Below, piece by piece: positions 45,370 to 54,992 of a DNA stretch of 64,000 nucleotides (the first letter of the stretch is position 1; every line of letters starts with the position of its first letter). The position numbers and the translations under genes are program-made. Location of the stretch: NCBI RefSeq assembly GCF_009938015.1, contig NZ_AP021884.1:2544585-2608584 (forward strand), in the 5' to 3' direction. The notes beneath the pieces were generated by a model. The model was not told the DNA's origin, did no database searches, and saw only the letters and a list, made by a program, of their open reading frames with translations. Source of the DNA: Sulfuriferula plumbiphila (GTDB lineage Bacteria > Pseudomonadota > Gammaproteobacteria > Burkholderiales > Sulfuriferulaceae).

Positions 45370-48300
45370 TTATATGCCGCGCGGCGTCTCGCCACGCGCC
45401 TCCAGCAAGGTTTCACTGCGTAGATACAGTTCGCGCAGCGCTTCCAGCGTCTGCTGCCGCGGCCCGGCCCACATGCCGCGGCTGGCCGCTTCAAGCAGGC
45501 GCTCGGCAATCGCGTTCTGCGCCCACGGATTGGCTTCCTGCAGGAAGCGCTGCATCCCGGGATCGAAGGCATAGGCGCTTGCCACTTGCTCGTACATCCA
45601 GTCGTCCATCACCTGGGCAGTGGCGTCGTAACCGAACAGGTAATCGACCGTCGCCGTCAGTTCCAGCCCGCCCTTGTAACCATGACGCTGAATGCTCGCC
45701 AGCCACTTGGGATTGACGACGCGCGAGCGGAATACCCGCAACGTCTCTTCCTTGAGATCGCGCACCTGGGCCCGCGCCGGATCATGGCTGTCGCCGAAAT
45801 AGTGTCGCGGCTGCTGCCCGGTCAGGGCACGGATGGTGGCGATCATGCCGCCGTGAAACTGCAGGTAATCGTCGCTGTCGAAAATGTCGTGCTCGCGATT
45901 GTCCTGGTTGTGCAGCGCCACCTGCACCCCCGACAGGCGGACCCGGAACGCATCGCGTTCGTCCACTCCCTGCGTATTGCGCGCATACGCATAGCCGCCC
46001 CAGTTGACATAGGCCTCGGCGAAGTCGGCATCGGCCTGCCAGTTCTTTTCCTGGATCAGCGCCAGAATGCCGGCGCCGTAACTGCCGGGCCTGGCGCCGA
46101 AAATGCGATACCCGGCGCGGCGCGACGCCTCGTCTTGCGGCAGCCCCTTGCCGATCCATTCGCCCAATTCGGCGAGATAATGCTTGCGCACGAAGTTCTG
46201 CGACAGCGGCTCGTCCAGCCTGATGACGGCATTGACCGCGTCATCGATCAGGTCGATCAATTGCGGGAACGCATCGCGGAAGAAGCCGCTGATGCGGACC
46301 GTCACATCGATGCGCGGGCGTTTCAGTTCCGCCGGCGGAATCACTTCGACCCCGCTCAGCTGGCGGTTCTCCGGCCGCCACAGCGGACGCACACCGAGCA
46401 GCGCCAGAATCTGCGCCACGTCGTCGCCGTGGGTGCGCATCGCGCTGGTGCCCCAGATGCTGATGGCGACGCTTTCCGGGTAGTCGCCGGTTTCGCGCAC
46501 ATGGCGCGCCAGCACCTGGTGCGCGAGCTGCTGGCCGACGCGCCAGGCCGACTGCGAAGGTACGCTGCGCGGATCCACCGAGTAGAAATTGCGCCCGGTC
46601 GGCAGGATGTGCGCCATGCCACGGGTCGGCGAGCCGCTCGGTCCCGCCGGTACGTAACCGCCGGCCAGCCCGCTCAGCAGGTTGTCGATCTCGTCGGAAG
46701 CGCGCGCCAGGTTCGGCACCAGCTCGCGACAGGCGAAACCCAGCACCCGGCGCAACCCGTCGTAGCGGCCATCGGCGTCAAGACCACGAAAAGTCAGCTC
46801 CAGCACTTCGTCTATACACCAGGCAGGATAGCCGCGCGCCTGCAGTTCGACGAACAGCCTGCGACACAGCACATCAATCGCTTCGAGCGCATCGGCGCGT
46901 GTAACGACCGGCCGCTCGGCCAGGCGCCCCAGAGCGGTGGCCACATTCAAGCGGCGCCCCTTGTGCTCCAGCAGCATCTCGATTTTCAAGCCAAACAGGC
47001 GTGCCACTTCCGCCGGCAAACCAGGAATATCCTGATTCGGCAGGCGGGTGAGGGACACCAGCATGTCCACCAGTTGTTCGTTTTGCGGCGGCTGCCCGAG
47101 AATGTGCAAGCCGTCGCGGATCTGCGCCGCCCCTAACTCGCACAAATAGCCGTCGAGGTCCTCGATCAGATGGGCGACATCGACCCCGCCCATGTTTGCC
47201 AGCGCTGCGGGAAGCGCTTCGTCGTGGTCGTCGTGATTGTGTCCATGAAGATGGTCATGGTCATCGTGGTCATGGTCATCGTGGTCATGGTCATGGTCAT
47301 GGTCATGGTCGTGGTCGTGGTCGTGGTCGTGGTCATGGTCATGGTGCAGCAGCCTGGCCTGCAGATCCGCATCCAGATTGGTCTCTTTCACCAGCTCCCA
47401 TATCTGCTGCTGCAACAGCGGCAGCTTGGCCGGATCGAGAATCTCCACCTGATAATACTCGTCCACCAGTTGCGTCAGCTGGGCCAGCGCGCCATAGGTG
47501 TCGGCGCTGGTCATTGGCGGCGTCAGGTGATCGACCACGACCGCATGGGCGCGGCGCTTGGCCTGCGCCCCCTCACCGGGGTCGTTGATGATGAAAGGAT
47601 AAAACAGGGGGATATCCGCCAGCAGCGCATCCGGAAAACAATTTTCGGACAGGCCCACGCCCTTGCCCGGCAGCCATTCGAGCGTGCCGTGCTTGCCGAC
47701 GTGGACGATGGCGTCGGCGCGCCACTCGTCGCGCAACCAGCGATACAGCGCGTAGTAATGGTGGGTCGGCGGCAGATCGGGCTGGTGATAGATCGCATCC
47801 GGATCCATACCGTAGCCGCGCGGCGGTTGCAGCGCCACGAAAGCATTGCCCAGCTCGATGCCCGCCAGCGCCAGATGATCGTCATGCACATAGGCCGCGC
47901 CCGGCGGCGCTCCCCATTGCGCCGCCATCTTCTCCTGCATATCGGGCGGCAAATCGCCAAACCACGCCGCGTATTGCGCCGCCGCCACGCGTCCGGCCGC
48001 ATGCGTCAACTGCTCGGCGCTGAGCCAGGTATTGTCGTAAGCGCAGCGGTCGATCAGCGCATGGATCAGCGCGGTGCCGTCCTCGGGCAACTGGGCTATC
48101 TGATAACCGGCGTCGCGCATGGCGCGCAGGATATGCATCAGGGATGCCGGCGCGTCGAGGCCGACCGCATTGCCGATTTGCGATGCCTTGCTGTTGGCAT
48201 TGGTAAAGATAAAGGCCACGCGCTTGTCCGCATTGCGCATCCGTTTCAGCCGCGCGAAGCGCGCCGCAATCCCGGCCACGCGCGCCACGCGATCGGGCAG

Positions 48301-49344
48301 CGGTTCGTATTCGACCGTCTCGCCGGACATGCCGGCGGCGCGCGTCTTGAACGACACAGGGACGCTGATGATACGCCCGTCGAACTCCGGCAGCACCACA
48401 TTCATCGCCGCATCGAGCGGGTTCATGCCGCGCGCCGATTGCTGCCACTGCCCCAGCATCATGCCGCTGGTCATGGCTTGCAGCACCGGCACATTGAGCC
48501 GTTCCAGCACCCCGACCGACCAGCCGGCCGGAGTCGGCCCGCCGGGCGTGATTTCACCCATGGCGAACGAGGTGGTGTTGATCAGCACGTCGATATGCAC
48601 GCCCTGCGCGCCGCTGAAATAGCGCAGCGCAGTCGGCAGCTGCGCGCCGCCATCGCCTCCGGCACGGAGTGACGAGGTGAATACCGGCAGCACATTCATG
48701 CCGCGTTTTTCCAGCGCGTCGACCAGCGCATCGACGAAGCGCGTATTGCCGCTCATCCAGTGGGCGCGGTAGAAAACGAGACCAACGCTGGGCCGCTGCG
48801 GCATGCGCTGGGCCAGCCAGTCATCGATGCCGGCGCCCTGGGGCAGGTCGGGGTGATACAGCCCATGCTCGGGCAAGGCCAGCGCCGGCTCGAAGCCGAA
48901 GCCGGTCAACAAAAAATGGTCGGACAAGTAGCGCAGCAGTTGCGCCAGATTGACGCTGCCGCCTGCCTGGAAATACGCCAGCGCCTGCTGCAACACGCCG
49001 GGCGAAACGGTGGATACCGCGGCCAGTTCCGGGTCGGGTTCGCCGGTACCGCTGATCGCGATCAAATGCCGCCCCTGACTCCGGGCCCGGCTCACCAGTT
49101 CGGCAAAGCCCGGTACGCTGCCGGGGCGGCCCAGCACGCGCAAGACAATGATCCGTGCCGCGCCGAGTTCGCGCGCCAGCAGCGCCGCCATCTGCGCTTC
49201 ACTTTCAAGTGCCTGCAGGTTGACACCTGTAACCGGCGGGAATTCCTGCGGCATCTGGGCCAGCGCGCTGTGCAGCACCGTCAGGTCGTTCGGTGCGTGC
49301 GTCAACAGCGCGATGTGCGCACCCGCCGCGTTCATTTCATGCAT
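45370..49344 (-). CDS. cobN: CobN-type cobaltochelatase large subunit with His-Asp tract
   Basis: About 1,324 residues, normal length for CobN/ChlH, the porphyrin- or corrin-binding subunit of ATP-dependent cobalt chelatase. Typical blocks: [75 protein letters not shown] and [17 protein letters not shown]. Between residues about 667 and 709 lies a 43-residue tract holding 20 His and 19 Asp, mostly alternating, an addition to the usual CobN. The start at 49344 overlaps the ferredoxin gene by 8 bases; ATG at 49335 is an alternative. It is in the riboswitch-led operon, upstream of the ChlID-type partner. Confidence 0.92.
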   Translation of the reverse strand: MHEMNAAGAHIALLTHAPNDLTVLHSALAQMPQEFPPVTGVNLQALESEAQMAALLARELGAARIIVLRVLGRPGSVPGFAELVSRARSQGRHLIAISGTGEPDPELAAVSTVSPGVLQQALAYFQAGGSVNLAQLLRYLSDHFLLTGFGFEPALALPEHGLYHPDLPQGAGIDDWLAQRMPQRPSVGLVFYRAHWMSGNTRFVDALVDALEKRGMNVLPVFTSSLRAGGDGGAQLPTALRYFSGAQGVHIDVLINTTSFAMGEITPGGPTPAGWSVGVLERLNVPVLQAMTSGMMLGQWQQSARGMNPLDAAMNVVLPEFDGRIISVPVSFKTRAAGMSGETVEYEPLPDRVARVAGIAARFARLKRMRNADKRVAFIFTNANSKASQIGNAVGLDAPASLMHILRAMRDAGYQIAQLPEDGTALIHALIDRCAYDNTWLSAEQLTHAAGRVAAAQYAAWFGDLPPDMQEKMAAQWGAPPGAAYVHDDHLALAGIELGNAFVALQPPRGYGMDPDAIYHQPDLPPTHHYYALYRWLRDEWRADAIVHVGKHGTLEWLPGKGVGLSENCFPDALLADIPLFYPFIINDPGEGAQAKRRAHAVVVDHLTPPMTSADTYGALAQLTQLVDEYYQVEILDPAKLPLLQQQIWELVKETNLDADLQARLLHHDHDHDHDHDHDHDHDHDHDHDDHDHDDHDHLHGHNHDDHDEALPAALANMGGVDVAHLIEDLDGYLCELGAAQIRDGLHILGQPPQNEQLVDMLVSLTRLPNQDIPGLPAEVARLFGLKIEMLLEHKGRRLNVATALGRLAERPVVTRADALEAIDVLCRRLFVELQARGYPAWCIDEVLELTFRGLDADGRYDGLRRVLGFACRELVPNLARASDEIDNLLSGLAGGYVPAGPSGSPTRGMAHILPTGRNFYSVDPRSVPSQSAWRVGQQLAHQVLARHVRETGDYPESVAISIWGTSAMRTHGDDVAQILALLGVRPLWRPENRQLSGVEVIPPAELKRPRIDVTVRISGFFRDAFPQLIDLIDDAVNAVIRLDEPLSQNFVRKHYLAELGEWIGKGLPQDEASRRAGYRIFGARPGSYGAGILALIQEKNWQADADFAEAYVNWGGYAYARNTQGVDERDAFRVRLSGVQVALHNQDNREHDIFDSDDYLQFHGGMIATIRALTGQQPRHYFGDSHDPARAQVRDLKEETLRVFRSRVVNPKWLASIQRHGYKGGLELTATVDYLFGYDATAQVMDDWMYEQVASAYAFDPGMQRFLQEANPWAQNAIAERLLEAASRGMWAGPRQQTLEALRELYLRSETLLEARGETPRGI
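47218..47346. repeat. in-frame hexanucleotide repeat encoding a His-Asp tract in CobN
   Basis: On the plus strand the DNA is dominated by GTCATG and GTCGTG units (coding strand CATGAC/CACGAC), giving His-Asp dipeptides. The block from 47270 to 47346 is almost uninterrupted. Units are 6 bases, so slippage changes length without breaking the frame. Alternation of CAT and CAC codons in runs suggests repeated local duplication. Confidence 0.9.
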
Positions 49345-49675
49345 CTTCGTTTTCCAGTGGGCAGGTGTCGCCTTCACCCAGGCGATGGAAGATCAATTCG
49401 TCCACTTCACGCCCGCCGACCAGATGTTCGACGACAATCCGTTCCAGTGCCGCCTCGTCAACGCAGCGATACCATACGCCTTCGGGATACACCACGAGGA
49501 TCGGCCCCTGATTCCGGCACGCGACCATGCAGTGCGTTCTGGTGCGCTTGATCCGCAGGTCCGGACGGGCATCAATCTTCTCTCCCATCAATTCGAACAT
49601 CGCCTGCGCCTGTATGCCATCTTCGGTGCAACGCGGGCCGACGCACATGAATACATGTCGGGTGTGAGTTCTCAT
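49337..49675 (-). CDS. thioredoxin-like [2Fe-2S] ferredoxin
   Basis: A 112-residue ferredoxin of the thioredoxin-fold type. Cluster ligands are CVGPRC near the N-terminus and [10 protein letters not shown] about 35 residues later. Such proteins are often encoded beside cobN or cobalt transport genes in proteobacterial B12 operons; a role as electron donor for corrin ring reactions or cobalt reduction is inferred. It overlaps cobN and lies about 100 bases after cbtA. Confidence 0.85.
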   Translation of the reverse strand: MRTHTRHVFMCVGPRCTEDGIQAQAMFELMGEKIDARPDLRIKRTRTHCMVACRNQGPILVVYPEGVWYRCVDEAALERIVVEHLVGGREVDELIFHRLGEGDTCPLENEDA

Positions 49676-49777
49676 AACCTTTTCTTCACGCCGGAGCGCT
49701 CAACTTAAGCACATGGGGCTGCCCGCAAACTGCCCGCGCCCCCCCACCAACCCGGCACACCCTGCCAGGTACGATGG

Positions 49778-50485
49778 TTAGGCGAACTTCCTGTAAAAGC
49801 ATCCCGTCAAACTGCCAAGTGCGAGCCAGAATACGGCATTGGCAACAGCCGTGGCGTATATGAAAGCGTGCGCCAATTCGATAGGTGCTGCGCTAGTGTG
49901 AACTTGCGGCTGCGGCGCACCGGCCAGGTGTGGAACGCCGAGCAGGACTGCGCCCAGTATTTTGACCTGCCAGGTTCGAGCAAAAACCAGCAGCGATAGT
50001 CCGCTTGCAGTCATGATCACCGTGATGAGCCACCATAGCTGCCGATCATCCAGCGGAGCCGCTGCGGTGCCGGGAACTTCCGGGGGCAAGCCCAGGGAAG
50101 GGGCCACGAAAAAAACCACGTACCCCGCCAAACCCCACAACAGCCCGGCACGCCAACCGCTGACTTCATCATGGAGACAGATGGCGGCTCCCAGCAACAG
50201 CCCGAAGCCAACGGCCAGACTGATATTCGCCAGGGCCGTGAACAAAGTCCGCTCTATACCGTTCGCAGGTTGCCAGGCTGCATCCTCGCGATGCCCATGC
50301 CCGACAGAAGAATATGCATGGGCAGGTTGCGAAACCGCCGCGTTCTCATACACTTCAGCCTTGAGTATGATCCGGCTCACCTGGATTTGCTGAACCACAG
50401 TCAACAGCAGGCCCGCCAGCATACCCGCCAAGGCCGCTGCGGAAACGATCCGCCTGAACGCCGCCAGGTTAAACATCCCTGCCAT
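49778..50485 (-). CDS. cbtA: CbtA cobalt transporter subunit
   Basis: Predicted cobalt transporter CbtA (235 residues), typically found under B12 riboswitch control. Membrane segments are visible at about 12-34, 82-102, 112-130, 145-170 and near the C-terminus. A His-containing loop between the first two (PAHAYSSVGHGHRED) and the family motif HDEVSGWRAGLLWGLAGYVV identify it. It starts 5 bases after cbtB. Substrate assignment comes from family context, not from visible catalytic residues. Confidence 0.88.
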   Translation of the reverse strand: MAGMFNLAAFRRIVSAAALAGMLAGLLLTVVQQIQVSRIILKAEVYENAAVSQPAHAYSSVGHGHREDAAWQPANGIERTLFTALANISLAVGFGLLLGAAICLHDEVSGWRAGLLWGLAGYVVFFVAPSLGLPPEVPGTAAAPLDDRQLWWLITVIMTASGLSLLVFARTWQVKILGAVLLGVPHLAGAPQPQVHTSAAPIELAHAFIYATAVANAVFWLALGSLTGCFYRKFA

Positions 50486-50490
50486 GCCAG

Positions 50491-50688
50491 TCAGTGGCAG
50501 GGAAAACCGGCGGAATGGCGGCCATCATGCGCAGCATTATGCAATGCTGCCGTCCCGGCGAAAGCCGCGCCATAAAGCAGCACCACCCCAAGACCTGCGG
50601 CAAGCATTACCGGCAGTATTTTTTCTTTCCATGTAGCCGAATGGGGCGGCGAATCGATGCTGTCAAGTAAACCAGGTATTGACGACAT
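50491..50688 (-). CDS. cbtB: CbtB small cobalt transporter subunit
   Basis: A 65-residue protein with one transmembrane segment (ILPVMLAAGLGVVLLYGAAF) and a His-rich C-terminus (HNAAHDGRHSAGFPCH), the defining layout of CbtB, in which the terminal histidines are thought to gate cobalt. The ATG at 50688 follows AAGGA with good spacing; the frame continues upstream without a ribosome site. It is the first gene after the cobalamin riboswitch. Confidence 0.88.
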   Translation of the reverse strand: MSSIPGLLDSIDSPPHSATWKEKILPVMLAAGLGVVLLYGAAFAGTAALHNAAHDGRHSAGFPCH

Positions 50689-50871
50689 GTGATGTTCCTT
50701 CTTAAAGAGAGCACTCAAGACATGATGACAACAGGCACTGAGATGACATCCCCATTGCCGGGCATCGCGCAAAACGCGTGACAAAGCCTGTACCTGAAGA
50801 AGGAAGTGAAAGACGGGTGCGCAGCAGGGCAATCCATCTGAATCGCCCTCCGCGATACAAACTCTATAATA
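50689..50871 (-). other. leader between the riboswitch and cbtB
   Basis: About 180 bases of 5' untranslated region. It should contain the riboswitch expression platform. I did not see a clear terminator hairpin with a T run, so control may be at translation initiation of cbtB or by Rho. Confidence 0.4.
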
Positions 50872-51079
50872 ACTTCAGGCTGGTCTCCGGGCTCACGAGC
50901 CGGGATTCCCTTGCGGGTTTCCCTAGGTCAGCGCCTTCCCATGCAATGCACAGTGGCATACTGCCAACCTTTTTACTCGATTACCGTTGCGGGGGCAGCG
51001 TCGGGTTAGTTCGCCCATTCAGACAACTCACCGACTTCCCATTTCATTCCCCAAACGACTGTTTGGGGAATACCTGAAG
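50872..51079 (-). ncRNA. cobalamin riboswitch
   Basis: On the minus strand all landmarks are present in order: P1 5' strand CTTCAGG (51073-51079), a P2 hairpin with a perfect 11-bp stem (51046-51071), ATGGGAAGTCGGTGAG, CCGACGCTGCCCCCGCAACG with GGTAA, the GGCAGTATGCCACTG arm, and the B12 box GAGACCAGCCTGAAGT, whose CCTGAAG (50872-50878) closes P1. It lies about 180 bases before cbtB, in the correct orientation to control cbtBA and probably the long B12 operon after it. Confidence 0.95.
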
Positions 51080-51161
51080 CAATGCTACCCGAACACTATA
51101 TGCGCCGACGAAAAAACTTGCAAGCCGGGCAAACAAGCGCCGCAGCAGTCCGCTATCTCGG

Positions 51162-51716
51162 TCAGCAATCCAGTACAATCCATTCGCCATAGCCTATGGT
51201 GTGCGGCAGGCGGGCGGCATGCAGTGCCATTTCAGCGGGCGGCAAACCGCGTTGACAGGCCAGCAGCAAGCGTATCGTCCCTGCATGGCAAATCACGATG
51301 GCGCATTCCCGCCGTGAATACGTCAAGTCGTCATGAAATGCGCGTACCCGTTGTGCTGCCTGCAGGACATTTTCGCCGCCGCCTGGCCTGTAGTGCACCA
51401 GGTCGTCGCTCCAGGCATCGATTTCAGCGCGCGGGATATCGTTCCAGACACGCATTTCCCAGCTGCCGAAATTCATTTCCGCCAGGCGCGCATCATGGAT
51501 AGCCGGTTCGCTATGGAGTGCGCCGGCAAGACTATCCGCCAGCGCTGCACAACGCTGCAGCGGGCTGCAAAATACCGGCTCCCGTCCAGGCAAAGTAGCG
51601 CGCAGTGAGGACAGCACTCGCGCGTGCTCTTCTGCCGATACCGCCAGGTCGGTGTAGCCGTAACAAGTATCTGCCGCAACGAGCGGCTGCGGATGGCGGA
51701 CTAGATAAAGACGCAC
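51162..51716 (-). CDS. cobC: alpha-ribazole phosphatase-like histidine phosphatase
   Basis: Histidine-phosphatase (phosphoglycerate-mutase fold) of 184 residues, likely CobC, which dephosphorylates alpha-ribazole-5'-phosphate or adenosylcobalamin-5'-phosphate. LYLVRHPQPLVAADTCYGYTD has the catalytic His (RHP where most members have RHG), with SPLQRCAALADSLA and VICHAGTIRLLLA later. I used a GTG at 51716, 10 bases after the cobS stop and directly before the fold begins; no suitable ATG exists. It is third in cobT-cobS-cobC. Confidence 0.82.
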   Translation of the reverse strand: MRLYLVRHPQPLVAADTCYGYTDLAVSAEEHARVLSSLRATLPGREPVFCSPLQRCAALADSLAGALHSEPAIHDARLAEMNFGSWEMRVWNDIPRAEIDAWSDDLVHYRPGGGENVLQAAQRVRAFHDDLTYSRRECAIVICHAGTIRLLLACQRGLPPAEMALHAARLPHTIGYGEWIVLDC

Positions 51717-51726
51717 GATGCTGTGC

Positions 51727-52539
51727 TCAGTGTCTGATAACCGCCAGCAGACCCAGATAGAACACCACTTCCGCGACCTGCTGCAGCGCGCCCAGACAAT
51801 CGCCGGTGTAGCCGCCGATGCGCCGCAAGAAAATGCCGGCCAACCACAGCGTGGCCACCACCATCGCGATGCTGCCGGTGACGATGGCTTGCCAGGAAAG
51901 CCGATCGGCGACGCATATCGCAACGACAGGCAATGACGCCGTGACCGTAGCAATGCAGAATTCCAGCGTCGACATGGGTTGCGCCAGCGGCTTGGCTTTG
52001 CCGTCCGCCTTTGCGTAAGACAGACGCCAGATCAGCGCGGTCGAAGCCAGGCGCGACAACGGATGTGCCGCCAGCAACGCCATTGCTGCCGCGTATATCG
52101 GCAAGCTGGAGAGCACGACGAATTTCAACGCCAGCATCAGGCCGATGCCGATGGCGCCGTAGGCGCCCATGCGCGAATCTTTCATGATCTCCAGTACCCG
52201 TTGCGGCGTGTTGCCCCCGCCCAATCCGTCGCAGGTATCCGCGAACCCATCTTCATGAAAAGCGCCGGTCAGGTAAATCCCGGCAATCGTCGAGAGCAGC
52301 ACCGCAACCGGCTGCGGCCAAATCCGGATTGACAGCACATAGACGCCCGCCGTGACAGTGCCAACGACCATCCCGACTGCCGGAAAATAACGCGCTGCGT
52401 GGCGCAGCCAGTCCGGCTCAAACCCAACCCAGCGCGGGACAGGCAGGCGCGTAAAGAATTGAAGTGCGATGAAAAAGAGGCGTAGCTGATGCACACATCG
52501 ATTGATCAAGCGGGCAGACGGATGAGCGGTTGACGACAT
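51727..52539 (-). CDS. cobS: adenosylcobinamide-GDP ribazoletransferase (cobalamin synthase)
   Basis: Integral membrane enzyme (270 residues) joining AdoCbi-GDP and alpha-ribazole phosphate. FIALQFFTRLPVPRW at the N-terminus and GAFHEDGFADTCDGLGGG, which carries the metal-binding acidic residues, are diagnostic; hydrophobic segments follow. Downstream of cobT with a 13-base gap. Confidence 0.93.
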   Translation of the reverse strand: MSSTAHPSARLINRCVHQLRLFFIALQFFTRLPVPRWVGFEPDWLRHAARYFPAVGMVVGTVTAGVYVLSIRIWPQPVAVLLSTIAGIYLTGAFHEDGFADTCDGLGGGNTPQRVLEIMKDSRMGAYGAIGIGLMLALKFVVLSSLPIYAAAMALLAAHPLSRLASTALIWRLSYAKADGKAKPLAQPMSTLEFCIATVTASLPVVAICVADRLSWQAIVTGSIAMVVATLWLAGIFLRRIGGYTGDCLGALQQVAEVVFYLGLLAVIRH

Positions 52540-52552
52540 ATCGAGGACTCAG

Positions 52553-53587
52553 CTATCCGGCTTTCTCACTGACCTGGGCGGACTCAAATGTCGCCATCTC
52601 ACACAGAAAATTCACGGCGGCCTGCAACAGCGGCAGCGCCAATGCGCAGCCGGTTCCCTCCCCTAACCGCAAGCCGAGCTGCAGCAATGGGCGCGCGTCA
52701 AGGAAGTTCAGCATTTGCCTGTGTCCGTTCTCATCCGAGCAATGGGAAAAAACACAGTAATCGAGAATAGCGGGTTGCAGCCGCGACGCCAGCAATAGCG
52801 CACTGGTCACGATAAAACCGTCGATTAACAGCACCATGCGTTGCTCGGCCGCTTTCAGCATTGCACCGGCCATCATGGCGATTTCAAATCCCCCGAACGT
52901 GGACAGAATATCCAGCGGGGCAATCACGGTGGCGTGATGCGCGACAGCCTGTTCGATCACGCCTTGCTTGCGCCGGATACCGTCGACAGACAGTCCTGTT
53001 CCGGCACCGACACAATCGGCGACAGGTATCCCTGTCGCCTTATGCATGATCGCCGCAGCGGCGGTCGTGTTACCAATACCCATTTCGCCGAAACCGATCA
53101 CATTGCCGTCGAGCGAAGCCACCAGCGCCATGCCATGCTGCATGGCTGCGGCACATTCTCCGGCTGTCATTGCCGGCTTTTGCGCAAAATTGCGCGTGCC
53201 GGAGCCCACTTTTCTGTCAATCAAACCGGGACGCGTTCCGAAGTCATGATTCACACCGGCATCAATGACATGCAATGCACATTTATGCTGGCGCGCGAAC
53301 ACGTTGATCGCCGCACCTTGCGCCAGAAAATTCTCTACCATCTGCCAAGTAACACTCTGCGGATAAGCGGAAATATTTTCCGCGACGATGCCATGATCTC
53401 CTGCGAATACAAGGATCGAAGGCTGAGTCACTCGCGGTTGCGTCGTTTTCTGGATCAGGCCAACCTGTTTGGCGACATCTTCCAGAATGCCCAGACTGCC
53501 TGGCGGTTTGGTTTTGTTATTAATGGCCGCATCCAGGGCTGCCGATAGCGCAGAATCTTGCGTCGGTTCGATACTGGGAATGATCAT
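52553..53587 (-). CDS. cobT: nicotinate-nucleotide:dimethylbenzimidazole phosphoribosyltransferase
   Basis: CobT (344 residues) makes alpha-ribazole phosphate from NaMN and the dimethylbenzimidazole formed by BluB. KPPGSLGILEDVAKQVG, VFAGDHGIVAE, GEMGIGNTTAAAAI and the C-terminal LRLGEGTGCALALPLLQAA with the catalytic Glu are all intact. First gene of the cobT-cobS-cobC unit. The 81 bases before it show no riboswitch. Confidence 0.94.
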   Translation of the reverse strand: MIIPSIEPTQDSALSAALDAAINNKTKPPGSLGILEDVAKQVGLIQKTTQPRVTQPSILVFAGDHGIVAENISAYPQSVTWQMVENFLAQGAAINVFARQHKCALHVIDAGVNHDFGTRPGLIDRKVGSGTRNFAQKPAMTAGECAAAMQHGMALVASLDGNVIGFGEMGIGNTTAAAAIMHKATGIPVADCVGAGTGLSVDGIRRKQGVIEQAVAHHATVIAPLDILSTFGGFEIAMMAGAMLKAAEQRMVLLIDGFIVTSALLLASRLQPAILDYCVFSHCSDENGHRQMLNFLDARPLLQLGLRLGEGTGCALALPLLQAAVNFLCEMATFESAQVSEKAG

Positions 53588-53668
53588 GTACTCACCACGT
53601 CGCTAACGCGCGCATGGTCCCTGCCAGGTGGTAGTGAATCGAATAAAGAAACCATAATGCCACGTATC

Positions 53669-54970
53669 CTATTTGTTATGCATGGTCCAGAACATCGCGC
53701 CCACTGCAAGTGCCATCATCAGCGTAGCTAACCAGCCTAATACCTTGAGCCTGCGGGTAAGGACAAAGCGCCCCATGATTTCCGGCCGAACTGCCATTAA
53801 CATCATCACGACCATGATGGGTACAGAGACAACACCATTGATGACAGCGCTCCAATACAGCGCCTTGATCGGGTTTATCGATGTAAAACCCAGTGAAACG
53901 CCAATCACAGTAGAAAGAACAATGATCCCATAGAATCCTTTCGCCCTCAGCGGCGTATATTCAAGGCTGTTTTTCCATTTAAAAGCGCCGGACATGGCGT
54001 AGGCAGAAGCACCTGCCAACACAGGAATCGCCAGCAAACCGGTACCGATGATGCCGGCGCCAAATAGCAGAAAAGCAAAATTTCCGGCAATCGGACGCAG
54101 GGCGGTTGCCGCCTGGGCGGAAGTTTGAATATCAGTTATCCCATGCAGGTTAAGTGTCACCGCCGTGATTAAAATAATAAAGAAGGCAACCAGATTTGAA
54201 AATCCCATGCCAATAAAAGTATCTATTCTGATATCTCCAAGGCTTGCTTTTGCTTGATCAGGCTTTTTTATCAAGGGCTGGGCCTGCGGATTAGCTCGCA
54301 GGTCTTCCACTTCTTCTGACGCCTGCCAGAAAAACAAATAAGGGCTGATAGTTGTGCCGAACACCGCTACAACTGTCGTGACGTATTCAGGCTTCCAGGA
54401 CAAATGCGGTGCTAATGTTCTTGCCAAGACCTCCGACCAGGGAACATGAATCACAAATGCTGTAGCAACGTAGGCCAGCAATGCGAGCGTGAGCCATTTA
54501 AGAATGCGTACATAGCGCCTATAAGGAATGAAAACCTGCAGCAGTAACGACACGATGCCGAAGCCTACTGCGTACAATTGGGCACGTCCGCCAATAATTA
54601 ATTTCAATGCTGTGCCCATGGCAGAGATATCGGTAGCGATATTGATCGTATTGGCGACCAATAAAAGCCCGACGATGCCATACAAGAGCCATGGTGGATA
54701 GTGGCGCCGCATATTGCTGGCCAGTCCACGACCGCTTACCCTGCCGATTCTGGCACTGATCAGCTGGATACCCACCATTAATGGATAGGTAAACAGAACT
54801 GTCCATAACATGCTAAAACCGAATTGCGCCCCAGCCTGCGAGTAGGTCGCAATCCCGCCAGGATCGTCATCAGCCGCCCCGGTAATTAAACCTGGTCCGA
54901 GTCTTGCGAGCCATGATTTTTGGCCGCCTTCGGGAACAGGGGCTGATTTTGACGATGTTCGCTGTGGCAT
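53669..54970 (-). CDS. NRAMP-related divalent metal transporter
   Basis: A 433-residue protein with 10 to 11 membrane segments. The first helix holds GLITGAADDDPGGIATYSQ, where classic NRAMP transporters have DPGN. The sixth-helix region reads GTTISPYLFFWQASEE, lacking the metal-selective Met-Pro-His. This places it in the NRAMP-related group whose substrate differs from Mn/Fe, possibly Mg or another metal. It is encoded beside cobT on the same strand, 81 bases upstream, so metal supply for B12 is tempting but unproven. Confidence 0.82.
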   Translation of the reverse strand: MPQRTSSKSAPVPEGGQKSWLARLGPGLITGAADDDPGGIATYSQAGAQFGFSMLWTVLFTYPLMVGIQLISARIGRVSGRGLASNMRRHYPPWLLYGIVGLLLVANTINIATDISAMGTALKLIIGGRAQLYAVGFGIVSLLLQVFIPYRRYVRILKWLTLALLAYVATAFVIHVPWSEVLARTLAPHLSWKPEYVTTVVAVFGTTISPYLFFWQASEEVEDLRANPQAQPLIKKPDQAKASLGDIRIDTFIGMGFSNLVAFFIILITAVTLNLHGITDIQTSAQAATALRPIAGNFAFLLFGAGIIGTGLLAIPVLAGASAYAMSGAFKWKNSLEYTPLRAKGFYGIIVLSTVIGVSLGFTSINPIKALYWSAVINGVVSVPIMVVMMLMAVRPEIMGRFVLTRRLKVLGWLATLMMALAVGAMFWTMHNK

Positions 54971-54992
54971 GGGTTCATCTTAAAAAGTGATA

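Noticed and set aside
47218-47346. CRISPR-like or phage-type tandem array
   Set aside because: The repeat is a 6-base in-frame coding repeat with no spacers. No CRISPR array or cas gene was seen anywhere in the window.
45586-48672. Two plus-strand open frames of about 500 codons antisense to cobN
   Set aside because: They are shadows of CobN; the Val-Met-rich stretch in one of them is simply the reverse of the His-Asp repeat.
43455-49344. Chlorophyll-type magnesium chelatase (ChlHID)
   Set aside because: Sequence resemblance is real, but the location within a B12 operon, the neighbouring cbtBA and the absence of any chlorophyll gene favour cobaltochelatase.
51046-51071. Perfect 11-bp hairpin, first read as a terminator after cobC
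   Set aside because: No T run follows it on the minus strand, and it sits between the P1 strand and the conserved core of the cobalamin riboswitch, where P2 belongs.
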